From Streptomyces sp. KMM 9044 (lineage in GTDB: Bacteria > Actinomycetota > Actinomycetes > Streptomycetales > Streptomycetaceae), in the NCBI RefSeq assembly GCF_024701375.2, contig NZ_CP113910.1:3162001-3226000 (forward strand): a DNA stretch of 64,000 nt, read 5' to 3'. How positions within the stretch are numbered: position 1 is the stretch's first letter; the number at the start of each line of letters is the position of its first letter. Made by a program: the position numbers and the translations under genes. Below the pieces are notes generated by a model. It was not told the DNA's origin. It did no database searches and saw nothing but the letters and a program-made list of their open reading frames with translations. Below, in pieces: positions 8,950 through 17,762 of this stretch.

Positions 8950-10508
8950 CAGGCGAGGTCGCTTTCGTCGTACTCGGAGACGTCGGAGATGGGCTGGGTG
9001 GGCAGGCCGAAGGAGGACCAGGCGGAGGTGCCGGGCTGCAGGGAGTGTTCCTCGCTGCGGCGGACGGGTTCGGTGTGCTCGCGGGTGGCCTGGTAGTCGA
9101 CGATGGACAACAGGTCCTTGTCCGCGAAGCGTGCGGTGCCCAGGGCCCGGTCGACTTCGGCCACCGAGTAGAGCTTGGACAGGGCGACGGCCTCGGCCAT
9201 CTTCGCCTTGATGCGGCGGACCCCGGTTGCCCCTGCTTCGACCAGCCAGGACGCTGCCCCGGGACCGAGCTGGAGGAAGGCAGCCTCCTCTGCTGACGTG
9301 GCCTTCGGGGTGCGGTCGTTGTCCTTGTTCTCCCGCGGCGGGGAGTGAGCGTCGTCCAGGACCGGGGAGCCCGGCTGGCCGCGGCGGTGACGGGCGGCCT
9401 CGCGGGCCGAGCCGTCCTCGCCAACCGCGGTGACGATCAGCTCGTCGCCGTGGAACCGGGCCCAAACCCGGTTGTCGATCAGCTCGTGCGGAACGGAGTA
9501 GCGGACCCCTTCGACCGAGATCGTGGACTCCCAGTTCACCCGCCGGGTGGTGCCGAACGCGGCAGTGAACGACCTCCTCGGCAGCGGGTGCAGCCGCTGA
9601 CGTTCCTCGGCGAGCCGCTCGACCGGCTTGCGCCGAGTCGCCCGGTGGGTGCGGGAGTTGACCTCGTCGCAGAACGCCCGGCAGGCCGCCTCCAACTCGC
9701 CGAAGGTCTTGTAGTGCTCGCGCAGGTTGACGTCCTTCGGCACCAGGTCGGCCTTCGCGATCCGGACCGTCGCCTCGGAACCGCCCTTCGTCTCCGGGTC
9801 CGCGGGCAGACACGTGCGTATGGTCGTGCCGTAGTGCCGGGCGACCTCGACGATCTCCGGGTTGCGGACCGCGATCCCGGCGACGTGATCGGTAGTGACC
9901 GTCTTCTCGTTGTCCGTCAGGACGTAGGCCGGCACCCCGCCGATCCGGCGGAACGTCGCGTCCAGACACGAGGTGACCGTCGGCAGCGTCTTGTCCCAGA
10001 TCGGGATCACGATCCGGAACCGAGACCAGGCCAGCCAGGCGCACCACAAGATGGTCTTGCGGCCGGCTATGGTCGGCCCGTCGCCGAAGTCGTACTGAAT
10101 CCACAGCCCCGGCTCGGTCACCCATGGCCGATAGACCCGCCGCCGACCGGCCCTGAACTGGGCTTTCGCCTCGGCAACGGTGCGGCGGGTGGTGCGTTCC
10201 CCGCCGGTGAAGCCCATCGCGACGATCCTCTTGTGCACCACGTCCGCGCGGATCTTGCCGTGCGAACGGACCACCAGTTCCTCGATCTTCGGCAGATAGT
10301 CGTCGATCGCGCGGGCCCGGTGACGGCGCTGGTCGGGGTGCTGGCCGGCGGCCCGCATCTTCACATAGCGGGCCACCGTGTGGTGGTCGACGCCGGTCAG
10401 TTCGGCCGCAGCGCGGTAACTGCCCGTGAGGTCGTACGCCTCAAGGATCTCCATGATCTCCCTGCTGTTCTTCACCCGCCCGAGCCTCGCCGAGCGGGAT
10501 GCGTCCAA
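8949..10508 (-). CDS. istA: IS21-family transposase
   Basis: 519 residues. An N-terminal HTH (GSYRAAAELTGVDHHTVARY) recognises the terminal repeats. The integrase-like core has Asp in IQYDFGDGP, Asp in VLTDNEKTV and Glu in KGGSEATVRIAK, giving a complete DDE set. The Mu-transposase-like C-terminal domain follows (VNWESTISVEGVRYSVP). The gene is full length with no frameshift and is followed directly by istB. Confidence 0.95.
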   Translation of the reverse strand: MDASRSARLGRVKNSREIMEILEAYDLTGSYRAAAELTGVDHHTVARYVKMRAAGQHPDQRRHRARAIDDYLPKIEELVVRSHGKIRADVVHKRIVAMGFTGGERTTRRTVAEAKAQFRAGRRRVYRPWVTEPGLWIQYDFGDGPTIAGRKTILWCAWLAWSRFRIVIPIWDKTLPTVTSCLDATFRRIGGVPAYVLTDNEKTVTTDHVAGIAVRNPEIVEVARHYGTTIRTCLPADPETKGGSEATVRIAKADLVPKDVNLREHYKTFGELEAACRAFCDEVNSRTHRATRRKPVERLAEERQRLHPLPRRSFTAAFGTTRRVNWESTISVEGVRYSVPHELIDNRVWARFHGDELIVTAVGEDGSAREAARHRRGQPGSPVLDDAHSPPRENKDNDRTPKATSAEEAAFLQLGPGAASWLVEAGATGVRRIKAKMAEAVALSKLYSVAEVDRALGTARFADKDLLSIVDYQATREHTEPVRRSEEHSLQPGTSAWSSFGLPTQPISDVSEYDESDLA

Positions 10509-10898
10509 TGCGAGCGGGGAGATATCTGGCCGTACGTGGGGAATCCCGTGGCCATCAGTGGGGCGGTAAGTGGCCGCCTATGGGGAGCTTGTCATGGCCG
10601 CCGTCACGCACGTAAGGCTGTAACCCTCGGCGCCGAAATGATGATGCTTCGGCGTACAGATGTTCCTCTGGGTAGCCGTGCTGAAGCTCGTGCGTAGCGC
10701 GGCAGGCGTGGAATGCACAGAGGGCCAATTATGCATATTACCTCGCAAACTACTCCTCGCTGACAGGATGCCTGATCTTCGCGATCAATCATTGCTGCGT
10801 CGCGTTAGGGAACGTACGGTCCAGGCCGTCACAGAGTCTTCACAGCGTCCTTGCGTGAAGGGTCTGGCTGTACGTGCGTCTACGAGCGAAGGAATGGC

Positions 10899-11285
10899 AT
10901 GAGGGTGAAGTTGAATCGGGTAGGAGTCGTGATCGCAGCCGCTGCTGCTGCAACGTTCACCTTGGCTCCGCCGGCTTCTGCCGAAGGAAGCTGGAGCAGT
11001 TACATATCCAATTGGAGGGGAGGGGATGAGTCCCGCCGCTGGACGGACAACCACAGCGACGGGTCGAGCACGACGGTGAGCTTCTCCGGCTGCAGCTTCG
11101 GAGGACCCAGCAGCGCGACTCTCGAGCTCGACCACGTCAGAGACTTCCTTCCGGACGTGAGCCACGGCACGCGGAGCAACTCCTGCAACACGGTGTCCTG
11201 GGGTGAGGTGGGGAAGGCGGAGTTCTACTTCATCTACATCGGCTCTACTAGGCTCAGCGTCAACAGCGTCGTCACCCGCTACTGA
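10899..11285 (+). CDS. Small secreted protein of unknown function, first gene of an ABC-transporter cassette
   Basis: 128 residues. Residues 1-28 are a clear signal peptide (MRVKLNRVGVVIAAAAAATF, cleavage near PASA-EG). The ~100-residue mature protein is polar, rich in Ser, Trp and aromatic residues, with one cysteine pair (FSGCSF, SNSCNT) that could form a disulfide. No catalytic motif is visible. ATG 10899 has AAGGA seven nt upstream. The next gene begins 74 bp later and encodes an ABC ATPase, followed by two membrane proteins, all in one direction. A secreted peptide with its own transporter would fit a bacteriocin-like or signalling factor, but this is inference; the sequence does not match lactococcin 972 as I know it. 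Confidence 0.75.
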   Translation: MRVKLNRVGVVIAAAAAATFTLAPPASAEGSWSSYISNWRGGDESRRWTDNHSDGSSTTVSFSGCSFGGPSSATLELDHVRDFLPDVSHGTRSNSCNTVSWGEVGKAEFYFIYIGSTRLSVNSVVTRY

Positions 11286-11359
11286 CAGCGTCCGTACCGA
11301 CAGTGGCCCCTCGGCTACCCGGGGGGCCACGCCTCTCAGGAAAGTTACAGAAGGCCAGA

Positions 11360-12103
11360 ATGACCATCCATGTCTCGCGCTGTTGCTTCGGCTACCGGCG
11401 CCGGGGACTCGTCCTGCAAGACCTGACGCTTGACCTGCCGTCAGGGTGCGTTGTGCTTCTCGGGCCGAACGGCGCCGGTAAGTCGACGTTGCTGGGACTC
11501 CTCGCATCCGCACTCATTCCAAGCGCAGGTAGCGTGACGCTCGGTGACCTGGATACCCGCAGACGGGGCGATCTGAAGCGGTACCGGCAGCAGGTTGGCT
11601 GGCTGCCGCAGCAGGTGACTCCGGTACCGGGGCTGCGTGTCAGAGAGCAGGCTGCGTATGCCGGATGGCTGAAGGGCCTGTCGCGGCGGGATGCATGGGA
11701 CAGATCGCTGGGCGCGATCAAACAGGTAGGACTGGATGAGCTGGCCGACCGTTCTGCCGCGCAGCTGTCTGGGGGGCAGCTGCGTCGCCTGGGTATTGCT
11801 CAGACGATGGTGCATTCGGCGCGAGTGGTCCTGATGGATGAACCAACCGCCGGCCTCGACCCCACGCAGCGCAAGGTGTTCCGCGGCCTCCTGGACGACC
11901 TGAAGGACCAGGCGAGCTTCGTCGTTTCCACCCACCAGACCGAAGACCTGGAAGACAGCTACGACTCGGTCCTGCTCCTCGACCGAGGAAACATCCTCTT
12001 CCAGGGGCCGACCGTGTCTTTCCTCGACCTTGCTCCGGGCCAGGTGGCATCCGGACGCCGGGCTGAAGCTGCCTATGCCGGTTTGGTGAAGGGGGAGGTG
12101 TAA
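11360..12103 (+). CDS. ABC transporter ATP-binding protein
   Basis: 247-residue nucleotide-binding subunit that would power the membrane proteins encoded downstream. All motifs are present: Walker A LLGPNGAGKSTLLGL, Q-loop VGWLPQQ, signature QLSGGQLRRLG, Walker B VVLMDEPTAGLD and the switch His in VVSTHQTEDL. It is of the ABC-2/drug-exporter type. ATG 11360 is preceded by AGAAGG. It ends three bases before the GTG of the permease gene. It is cargo of the composite transposon. Confidence 0.93.
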   Translation: MTIHVSRCCFGYRRRGLVLQDLTLDLPSGCVVLLGPNGAGKSTLLGLLASALIPSAGSVTLGDLDTRRRGDLKRYRQQVGWLPQQVTPVPGLRVREQAAYAGWLKGLSRRDAWDRSLGAIKQVGLDELADRSAAQLSGGQLRRLGIAQTMVHSARVVLMDEPTAGLDPTQRKVFRGLLDDLKDQASFVVSTHQTEDLEDSYDSVLLLDRGNILFQGPTVSFLDLAPGQVASGRRAEAAYAGLVKGEV

Positions 12104-12105
12104 GC

Positions 12106-13323
12106 GTGCCTTGGAGCACCGTACTGCGAGTGTCGATCGCGCCTCGCATCGGCCTTCTGCTGATCATCTGGCTGCTTGCCTACCGCGACAGTGTCACCGA
12201 GCTGGTGACCCGCGGGTATTGGGACTCAGTTGCCGGTCAAAGCTCGTCTCTCCTGGTGTGGACAGCACCGGCCGTGGCTGCCTGCGGCGCTTGGGAGGGG
12301 ATGCGCGTTAGGCAGGCACGGACTCTGCAAGGGGCGCCGGCGCGGACGTTCACGGGGGTATCTCTCGCTGCACTCTCGCCCACCCTCGTCCTGGGAGTAC
12401 TCGCGGTCGCGCTGTCCCTCGGCATGCTCCTGCCGCAGACTGCAGGCAGCCCCAATTGGACTACGGTGGCGATCCTCGCTCTGGAGCTGCTGGTCGTGGC
12501 GGCGCACATCGTCGTCGGATATGTCCTCGGGCTCACCCTGCCCCGGTTGCTGGCCGTGCCTGTTGCACTGGTGGGCAGCTTCGTGTGGATGGCCTACCCG
12601 GCGGCGATGAACGTCTTCTGGGTGCGCCAACTAAACGGTACGAACCTGGCCGAGTGCTGTCAGCTGGACCAAGTGGCCGCTCCCCGCAGCATTGTCGCCC
12701 CGGCCCTCGCCTCAATCGGACTGCTCGCAGCTGCCTGGCTGGTGACGGTACGGGGACGGCGACTGCGACCCCTCGCTCCCGTTGTCCTGACCGTCGCTGT
12801 AGCGATCTCGGCTTGGATGGTCCATCCCCTCGGTTACAGCGCCGCCGAATCCCGCTCCACAGCATCCCGCACCTGCTCAGCAACCCACCCGCAGGTCTGC
12901 CTCTGGCCCGAACAGCGCGACAACGCAAAGGACATCAACACGTGGGCAACGGACGCCCACAGGCGTCTGACTGTCGCAGGCGTCACGACAACTGCTCAAC
13001 TGGCGCCCCGATCGACCACACCGACCTCCGACGAAGTCCGAGCCCTTCTCGCTCTGAGCGCCCTGCCCAAGGACATCCCAGCCTGCGCCCAAACCGGTGA
13101 GTGGCCAGGGAGCCGCGCCTACGGCCCACTGAGTGTCTGGCTCACCATCACCGCAGGCGCGGACCCCCAGACTGTCGCGTCCCGATATGCGCCCCCCGAA
13201 GTCGATGTCGCCAAACGCGTTCTCGAACAGACTCCACACGACCAACGGGTCTGGTTCCAGCAGAACGTCGAAACACTCACTCGGTGTGATAAGCAGCCCG
13301 TCCTTGACACACGGCACCTCTGA
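12106..13323 (+). CDS. Polytopic membrane protein, probable ABC permease with large extracytoplasmic C-terminal domain
   Basis: 405 residues. About seven membrane segments lie in residues ~12-245 (IGLLLIIWLLAY; LLVWTAPAVAACGAW; TLVLGVLAVALSLGML; VAILALELLVVAAHIV; and others). The last ~160 residues are soluble, contain scattered Cys, and probably face outward. GTG 12106 has GGGGGAGG seven nt upstream and follows the ATPase gene without a gap. I do not recognise a named family; partner position and topology suggest the transport channel for the neighbouring ATPase. Confidence 0.8.
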   Translation: MPWSTVLRVSIAPRIGLLLIIWLLAYRDSVTELVTRGYWDSVAGQSSSLLVWTAPAVAACGAWEGMRVRQARTLQGAPARTFTGVSLAALSPTLVLGVLAVALSLGMLLPQTAGSPNWTTVAILALELLVVAAHIVVGYVLGLTLPRLLAVPVALVGSFVWMAYPAAMNVFWVRQLNGTNLAECCQLDQVAAPRSIVAPALASIGLLAAAWLVTVRGRRLRPLAPVVLTVAVAISAWMVHPLGYSAAESRSTASRTCSATHPQVCLWPEQRDNAKDINTWATDAHRRLTVAGVTTTAQLAPRSTTPTSDEVRALLALSALPKDIPACAQTGEWPGSRAYGPLSVWLTITAGADPQTVASRYAPPEVDVAKRVLEQTPHDQRVWFQQNVETLTRCDKQPVLDTRHL

Positions 13324-13361
13324 GTCCGCTGCGACGAGCCAACCGACAGAGAGAAACGTCC

Positions 13362-13964
13362 ATGGACTGGTGGATCCAGGTTCGTCGAGTACCCGCAATC
13401 TGTGCCGCCCTGGTGGCCTGCCTGGTACTCGGCGCCGTCGCCGACTCCATCCAGGTGCCCGTACCGATCGTAGTAGGAGGAGTCTCCTTCTCCTTTCCCC
13501 TCCCCTTCCTGCTGCCACTGGCACCGGTGTGCCTCATCCTTCACGGACAGTCCCGCGGAGGAAGCTCCACCGAAGCAACCGCCGTACGCCCTGTCGGCCT
13601 ATGGGACGCCGGACTCATGACGGCCTGCACACTCGTGATGCTCGCCGGAGGCTGGCTCATCTCCTCGACGTCCGGTCACATCCTCGCAGCAGGCATGGCC
13701 CGAAACTTCCTGGGCTACCTCGGACTCGCCCTCCTGCTACGCCTCCTCACCAGCCCTCGCATCGTTGCCGCGATCGTCACCGTCTTCCCCATCGCGTGCG
13801 CAGCGTTCGGAGTGCAACACGGAGTACCTGCACGGTGGGCATGGCCCTTGCACGAGCCCACCTACCTACCAGCGTTCATCGCAGCCATCGCCGTGGGAAC
13901 TACCGGACTGGCCGCATCTGTTCTCCCTCTTACCGCTGGTCGCCTGGCTCGGCTCTCGCGGTAG
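13362..13964 (+). CDS. Membrane protein of unknown function, last gene of the ABC cassette
   Basis: 200 residues with five or six hydrophobic segments (PAICAALVACLVLGAVAD; FPLPFLLPLAPVCLIL; GLMTACTLVMLAGGWLI; NFLGYLGLALLLRLL; LPAFIAAIAVGTTGLAA). It begins 38 bp after the permease gene in the same direction. It may be a second permease subunit or a self-protection protein; the sequence does not decide. The gene ends 47 bp before the fragment of the right-hand ISAs1 copy. Confidence 0.75.
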   Translation: MDWWIQVRRVPAICAALVACLVLGAVADSIQVPVPIVVGGVSFSFPLPFLLPLAPVCLILHGQSRGGSSTEATAVRPVGLWDAGLMTACTLVMLAGGWLISSTSGHILAAGMARNFLGYLGLALLLRLLTSPRIVAAIVTVFPIACAAFGVQHGVPARWAWPLHEPTYLPAFIAAIAVGTTGLAASVLPLTAGRLARLSR

Positions 13965-14011
13965 TGATGTGGTGGAGCACTCCGCAAGCCGTAATGCCCA
14001 CGGCATGCAGT

Positions 14012-14168
14012 CAGGGCTTCGGCGTAGTCGCGTGACGCCCGGTTCGTGGCGAACTGCCTGCTCAGCGGTGCTCTCGGAACGTGACAGGCACGGCTTCCAA
14101 GATCATGGAGTTCTCTACGCCCCGTGATCCAAGTGGAAGACCGTGCCTGCCGACGCATCATCTCTGAT
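14012..14168 (+). mobile_element. 5' fragment of the right-hand ISAs1 copy
   Basis: These 157 bp match the transposase-5' end of the left IS in inverted orientation, including the inner terminal repeat and the first eight codons (VPADASSL). The match stops exactly at 14168, where the ISKra4-type terminal repeat begins. The other end of this copy lies 8.7 kb away at 22836-23395; about 660 bp of the middle is missing. Confidence 0.88.
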
Positions 14169-14199
14169 GGGTGTGCATCTTTTGAGGGTGTCTGTGTGA

Positions 14200-15732
14200 T
14201 CAGGCGGTGAGTATGAGGGTGTTGCGGTAGCGAGCCTGGTGGTTGCGGGTGTACTCCTGTTGTTCGTGCCAGGCCCAGTAGGTGTCGAAGTCGCCGTTGG
14301 TGCGCAGGGCGCGGAGTTTCAGGACGGCTTCGGCTCCGGCCAGGCCCCAGCGGGCCCCGGTGATGTCGAGGCGGTCTTTTACCAGGTGGCGGCATGCGCC
14401 TTCGATGATCCCGGTCGCGATGGGCCAGCCGGCGGCCAGCGCGGTGTCGTAGCGCAGGTAGTCGGCTTTGTTGGTGAGGTGGGCCACGGCGTCGTCGATG
14501 CTCTTGTTCTGGCCCGGGGCGATCCCTGCGTCGGTGGCGGCCGTTGTGATCGTCTCGGCTGCGGTCAGGGCGTCTCCGGCCAGGATGGTGCGGGCGGTGC
14601 GGGCGACCCATGCCTCGATGTCCTTGCTGCCGCCGGGGTGCAGGGCGTGGGCGGCGCTCCACAGGTATTCCAGGACGTGGATGATGTCGATCACGATGTG
14701 CACCTGCACGTCGCGGGCGGCGGCCTGCTCGTTGATCAGATCGATCTGGTGGGGTGCGCCGTCCACGAGGGCCACCCAGGTGCGCCGGTGGTCGGGGTCT
14801 CGGTGTTCGGCCTGGTCGAACACGGCGGTGATGACCTGGGAGCAGGTGTCGTTGACCGATCCGGTCAGCCACTTGGAGCGGGCCCTGGGTCCTTTGCTCC
14901 GGCGGGTGGTGTCCTGCTCGCCGGTGTCGGGGTCGGCGATGATGTCGTCGGCGGTGCGTACCGCGGGTTCGGCGTCGTAGACGGTTCCGAGGGTGGCCAT
15001 GCGCTTTCGGCCGTTCTTCTCCCCGGCTGACAGGCGTTTGTGCAGCTTGTTGCCGCCTTTGGCCGCGGCGGCTCTCGCGGTGGCCTCCCGCAGGGCCTCC
15101 GGCCTTATCACCACGCCCTTGCCGTCGGCCGACATCACCAGCAGCGTGGCGTCCGTGCACGGCTCGGGCGCGAGGGCGGCATAGAAGTCGTCGATGTCCG
15201 CGGCGGCGGCGACGGTGAGCTCGCCGGCCTGCCGCGGGCCGATCCCGGCGCCGGTCAGGGTGTTGACGCGCTCGACCGCTTCGGCGAACGAGCCCCGGGA
15301 CGCCTCGATGGCGACCTGTTTGGCCAGGCCGTGCGAATGCATCCCGGCCGGCAGGTTCAGCGCCGCATCGGCCGGGTGCAGATCCGGCACGGCGTCGCCG
15401 CGGTAGGCGATCCGGCCGACGGTCACCTTCCCGAACACCGTGGACAGGATCCGCCGCCGGCCCCGCTCGATCCTGGTGCGCTCCCGGCCGGCGGCGTCCA
15501 CGACCTGCTCGATGCGCTGCTCGGTCAGCTCCCGCAGCCGCAGATGGTCCTGATACAGCTGCCGCGTCACCTCCCGCATGTCCGCGCCCAGCACCTCCTC
15601 CAGCTGCGAGTGCGTCAACGAACCGGTCTCCACGGACTGCATCCGGGCACTGACCTGCTCGAACAAGCCCCGCGAGGCGGCGAACGCGGCCTCCGCCGCC
15701 GCCAGATCCCCGCCGAGCACGCCGCCGCTCAC
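14200..15732 (-). CDS. ISKra4-family transposase
   Basis: 510 residues starting at GTG 15732 (VSGGVLGGDLAAAEAAF), which overlaps the stop of the upstream accessory gene (GTGA). The core includes LLVMSADGKGVVIRPE, where D is the likely first catalytic Asp, VALVDGAPHQIDLINEQ and VHIVIDIIHVLEYLW for the second, and TGIIEGACRHLVKDRLD for the Glu. These blocks are typical of ISKra4 transposases. The frame stays open upstream to 16242, but that extension is the shadow of the accessory gene and is rejected. Confidence 0.9.
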   Translation of the reverse strand: MSGGVLGGDLAAAEAAFAASRGLFEQVSARMQSVETGSLTHSQLEEVLGADMREVTRQLYQDHLRLRELTEQRIEQVVDAAGRERTRIERGRRRILSTVFGKVTVGRIAYRGDAVPDLHPADAALNLPAGMHSHGLAKQVAIEASRGSFAEAVERVNTLTGAGIGPRQAGELTVAAAADIDDFYAALAPEPCTDATLLVMSADGKGVVIRPEALREATARAAAAKGGNKLHKRLSAGEKNGRKRMATLGTVYDAEPAVRTADDIIADPDTGEQDTTRRSKGPRARSKWLTGSVNDTCSQVITAVFDQAEHRDPDHRRTWVALVDGAPHQIDLINEQAAARDVQVHIVIDIIHVLEYLWSAAHALHPGGSKDIEAWVARTARTILAGDALTAAETITTAATDAGIAPGQNKSIDDAVAHLTNKADYLRYDTALAAGWPIATGIIEGACRHLVKDRLDITGARWGLAGAEAVLKLRALRTNGDFDTYWAWHEQQEYTRNHQARYRNTLILTA

Positions 15733-16238
15733 CGGGCACCGGCCCGACAGGCCAGCCCGAACAACCCCGGCTCCACCTCGGCCAGGATCCCCCGCCCGAC
15801 CAGCTTCTTCAGCTTGCCACGCATGCCCTCGGTGTGGTTCGCCTCCGTGCTCAACCCCACCCCGACGCACACGTCCTTGCAGCGCAACGGCCCGGACGCC
15901 TCGGCGAACACGATCAGGATCCGCCGATACGGCTCGGAGGTCACCGTCGTGTCCCCGGCCGCCTCGGCGGCCAACAGCACCGGCACCAGTTCCGCCAACT
16001 GCGGCAGCACCGCCCCCTCCGTATCCAGCACCACCCCCGGCGGCACCGCCGGGCCGACCGGTGAGGACAACACCTCCTCCACCGTCTCCCGCGTGATCCG
16101 CAGTCGCACCAACTGCTCCTCGGCCGTAGCCAACTCCGCGGTCAACACCTCCAGCCGCGCCCGCACCTCGGCCGCGGACACCCGGACCTCGTCTTCCCCG
16201 GCCTGCAAGGCAGCCATCAACGACGGCACAGATGCCAC
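15729..16238 (-). CDS. Accessory protein of the ISKra4-type element
   Basis: 169 residues upstream of, and overlapping, the transposase gene. A coiled-coil-like Glu/Leu-rich segment (residues ~15-55, EVRARLEVLTAELATAEEQL) precedes a winged-helix-like C-terminal part (SGPLRCKDVCVGVG, GMRGKLKKLVGRG). Its position inside the element and coupling to the transposase suggest a transposition accessory or regulatory factor. I do not know a named family for it. Confidence 0.7.
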   Translation of the reverse strand: MASVPSLMAALQAGEDEVRVSAAEVRARLEVLTAELATAEEQLVRLRITRETVEEVLSSPVGPAVPPGVVLDTEGAVLPQLAELVPVLLAAEAAGDTTVTSEPYRRILIVFAEASGPLRCKDVCVGVGLSTEANHTEGMRGKLKKLVGRGILAEVEPGLFGLACRAGAR

Positions 16239-16367
16239 CCACCCTCGCTCAACGCCCGCCCACCACAGCCGGACTCGACACCACGAGGCTAGGAACCAGC
16301 AACCCCCGACCGAGACCTGAACCCTGACGAATCACCCCAACGACGCACCCTCACAAGATATGCACCC

Positions 16368-16972
16368 ATTCGAGTTGGAGCAGGACGAGGGCTGCGGCGG
16401 CGATCTTCGTGATGCGGCTGGGGTCGAGGCTGACCCGGCGTAGGGCCTTGAAGGTGGTCTTGAGCAGGGAGTTGGCGCGCTCGCAGACGCCGTGGATGCC
16501 GCGGATGACCTTGTTGTACGTCTGTTGCTCCTCGGTCAGCTCGCCTCCGGCGGGCTTCTTGTACGGGTGGCGGAAGCCGTCGCCGGCGTTCTCGTAGCCG
16601 AGGTCGACCAGGGTCGGCATGTCCAGTTCGGCCGCGATGCGGTTGAGTGCCTCGACCAGCCCGTGGTGGCGGGCGCAGGTGGTGTCGTGTTCCCGGCCCG
16701 GCCGTACGGGCGAGACCCAGATCGGCCAGTCCTTCGTGGAGGTAGCGGTAGGAGGTGGAGACCGACAGGCCGTTGTCGGGGGCGAGTTGGGCCAGTCGGG
16801 TGCCGTCGAGGAACCAGCGCAGCACGAGCACGGCCTGCTTGAAGCAGCCCAGCGCGCGTCGCCCCTTGCGGGTCCTGGCCACGATTCGGTGGTCGCGCAG
16901 GAGACCGGCCAGGTGCTCGGCGGTGGACCGCCTCACATCGAGCACGGCGGTGTATGTGACACTGGTCGGCAC
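16368..16972 (-). pseudogene. IS5-family transposase, copy A, with internal deletion
   Basis: Minus-strand remains of a DDE transposase of the HARBI1-like IS5 group. The N-terminus ([17 protein letters not shown], from GTG 16972) and C-terminus (GIHGVCERANSLLKTTF) are both recognisable. Compared with copy B at 21910-22695 it lacks 206 bp, and the break falls in a CGGCCAG that flanks the missing segment on both sides in copy B. The loss shifts the frame and removes the region around the first catalytic Asp. The 3' end is cut by the ISKra4-type element. It keeps the Trp codon that is a stop in copy B. Confidence 0.88.
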
Positions 16973-17116
16973 GTGAGGCCCCTCGGTCGGATCTTTCTGT
17001 CGCAAGATGTTCCTACCAGGGGCCTTACGCCTGCCCGGACTTGGGGGATACCGCGGACCGCGCGACGCGCCTCCCGCTCACGGACGGTGGCCGACGGTTA
17101 CTGGGAACAGCTCACT
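16393..17116. repeat. Direct repeat unit 1: IS5-type sequence plus 103 bp of flank
   Basis: This block is repeated at 21910-22839 with roughly nine substitutions and the 206-bp difference described for copy A. Identity continues 103 bp beyond the apparent IS end (17013), so the repeat reflects duplication of a larger segment rather than independent insertion. Confidence 0.85.
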
Positions 17117-17762
17117 GAGCCGCACCAGGTCCCGGGCCACGACCGCGGCCTTGTCAGGCTTCCCGCCACCGCACTCCGGTCCGCGGGTCTCGCGGTCCCG
17201 GCGACGCTTTTCGTCCATGACCCGCTTCAGAGCGTCGTGCACCTCCGCCTTCTTCTCCACCAGGTCCCGAAGAGCCTGATCACGCTCCTGGGGTGCAAGA
17301 GAGGCGAGATAGTCCGTCAAGGACGTGTTACTGGAGGGGTCCAGCAAGTCCTGCAAGGCAGGACCGATGCCCAGCGCTCGGCGGTACTGAGGCGCGCTGA
17401 TGCGGCCGATCCCGGCCGCGCGCGCTTCGTGCAGCAGCGTGCGCAGGGTGCTGTAGTCCTCGTCGTACGGCTTGCCGGAGGGGGCCAGGCGGGGCACCTT
17501 CGCGAAGCGCTGTGTAGCTGACGTGGACGCCGCAATCGGCCACGAGCTGCCGCACGGGCGGGGTGCACATGCGGGCGGTGTGCCGGTACTGCCGGGCCGT
17601 CTTGGGGTTCAGGCCGATCTCGTCGCAGTACTGGTCGAAAGCGCAGTCCTGGCCGCCCGGGGTTGTGACGGCCAGCAGCTTGTCGCCGATGACGAGGCGG
17701 TTCTCGCAGCCCTCGTTCATCAGCCGGCGACCCTCGCGCACGTCCTGGTCTGTGTAGCTCAT
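17078..17762 (-). pseudogene. Frameshifted gene of unknown function, possibly DUF6192/RacO-like
   Basis: Two overlapping minus-strand frames together read as one protein of ~227 residues. The first half (17762 to about 17510) begins MSYTDQDVREGRRLMNEG and runs to VHVSYTA; the second (about 17510 to 17078) resumes FAKVPRLAPSGKPYDED and ends [11 protein letters not shown]. One extra C near 17510 would explain the shift. The helix-rich first half (DEIGLNPKTARQYRHTARM) looks HTH-like and recalls replication- or phage-associated Streptomyces proteins, but this is tentative. Its end overlaps the 103-bp flank shared with copy B. A sequencing error is also possible. Confidence 0.6.

Larger units (their letters stand above)
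8046..10606 (-). mobile_element. Intact IS21-family element with 6-bp target duplication
   Basis: 2,561 bp. The ends (TG...CA) share an imperfect inverted repeat of about 97 bp made of repeated GGCGGCCA-type blocks spaced by CCCC, the multiple-terminal-repeat design known for IS21. CGCACG occurs on both sides (8040-8045 and 10607-10612) as the target duplication. It contains istA and istB, both open, so it may still be active. Confidence 0.92.
14169..16367 (-). mobile_element. ISKra4-family insertion sequence
   Basis: About 2.2 kb bounded by imperfect inverted repeats: GGGTGTGCATCTTTTGAGGG on the left and, read inward from the right, GGGTGCATATCTTGTGAGGG. It carries two coupled minus-strand genes. 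The flanks differ (ISAs1 fragment on the left, IS5-type fragment on the right) and show no target duplication, so a deletion or recombination probably occurred next to it after insertion. Confidence 0.8.

Noticed and set aside
10899..11285. Lactococcin 972-type bacteriocin identity
   Set aside because: The signal peptide and ABC neighbours fit, but the mature sequence does not show the family pattern I know; kept as unknown secreted protein.
14200..16242. 680-codon version of the ISKra4 transposase
   Set aside because: The first ~170 codons are Gly/Val/Arg-rich shadow of the overlapping accessory gene; GTG 15732 gives the normal size and a GTGA overlap.
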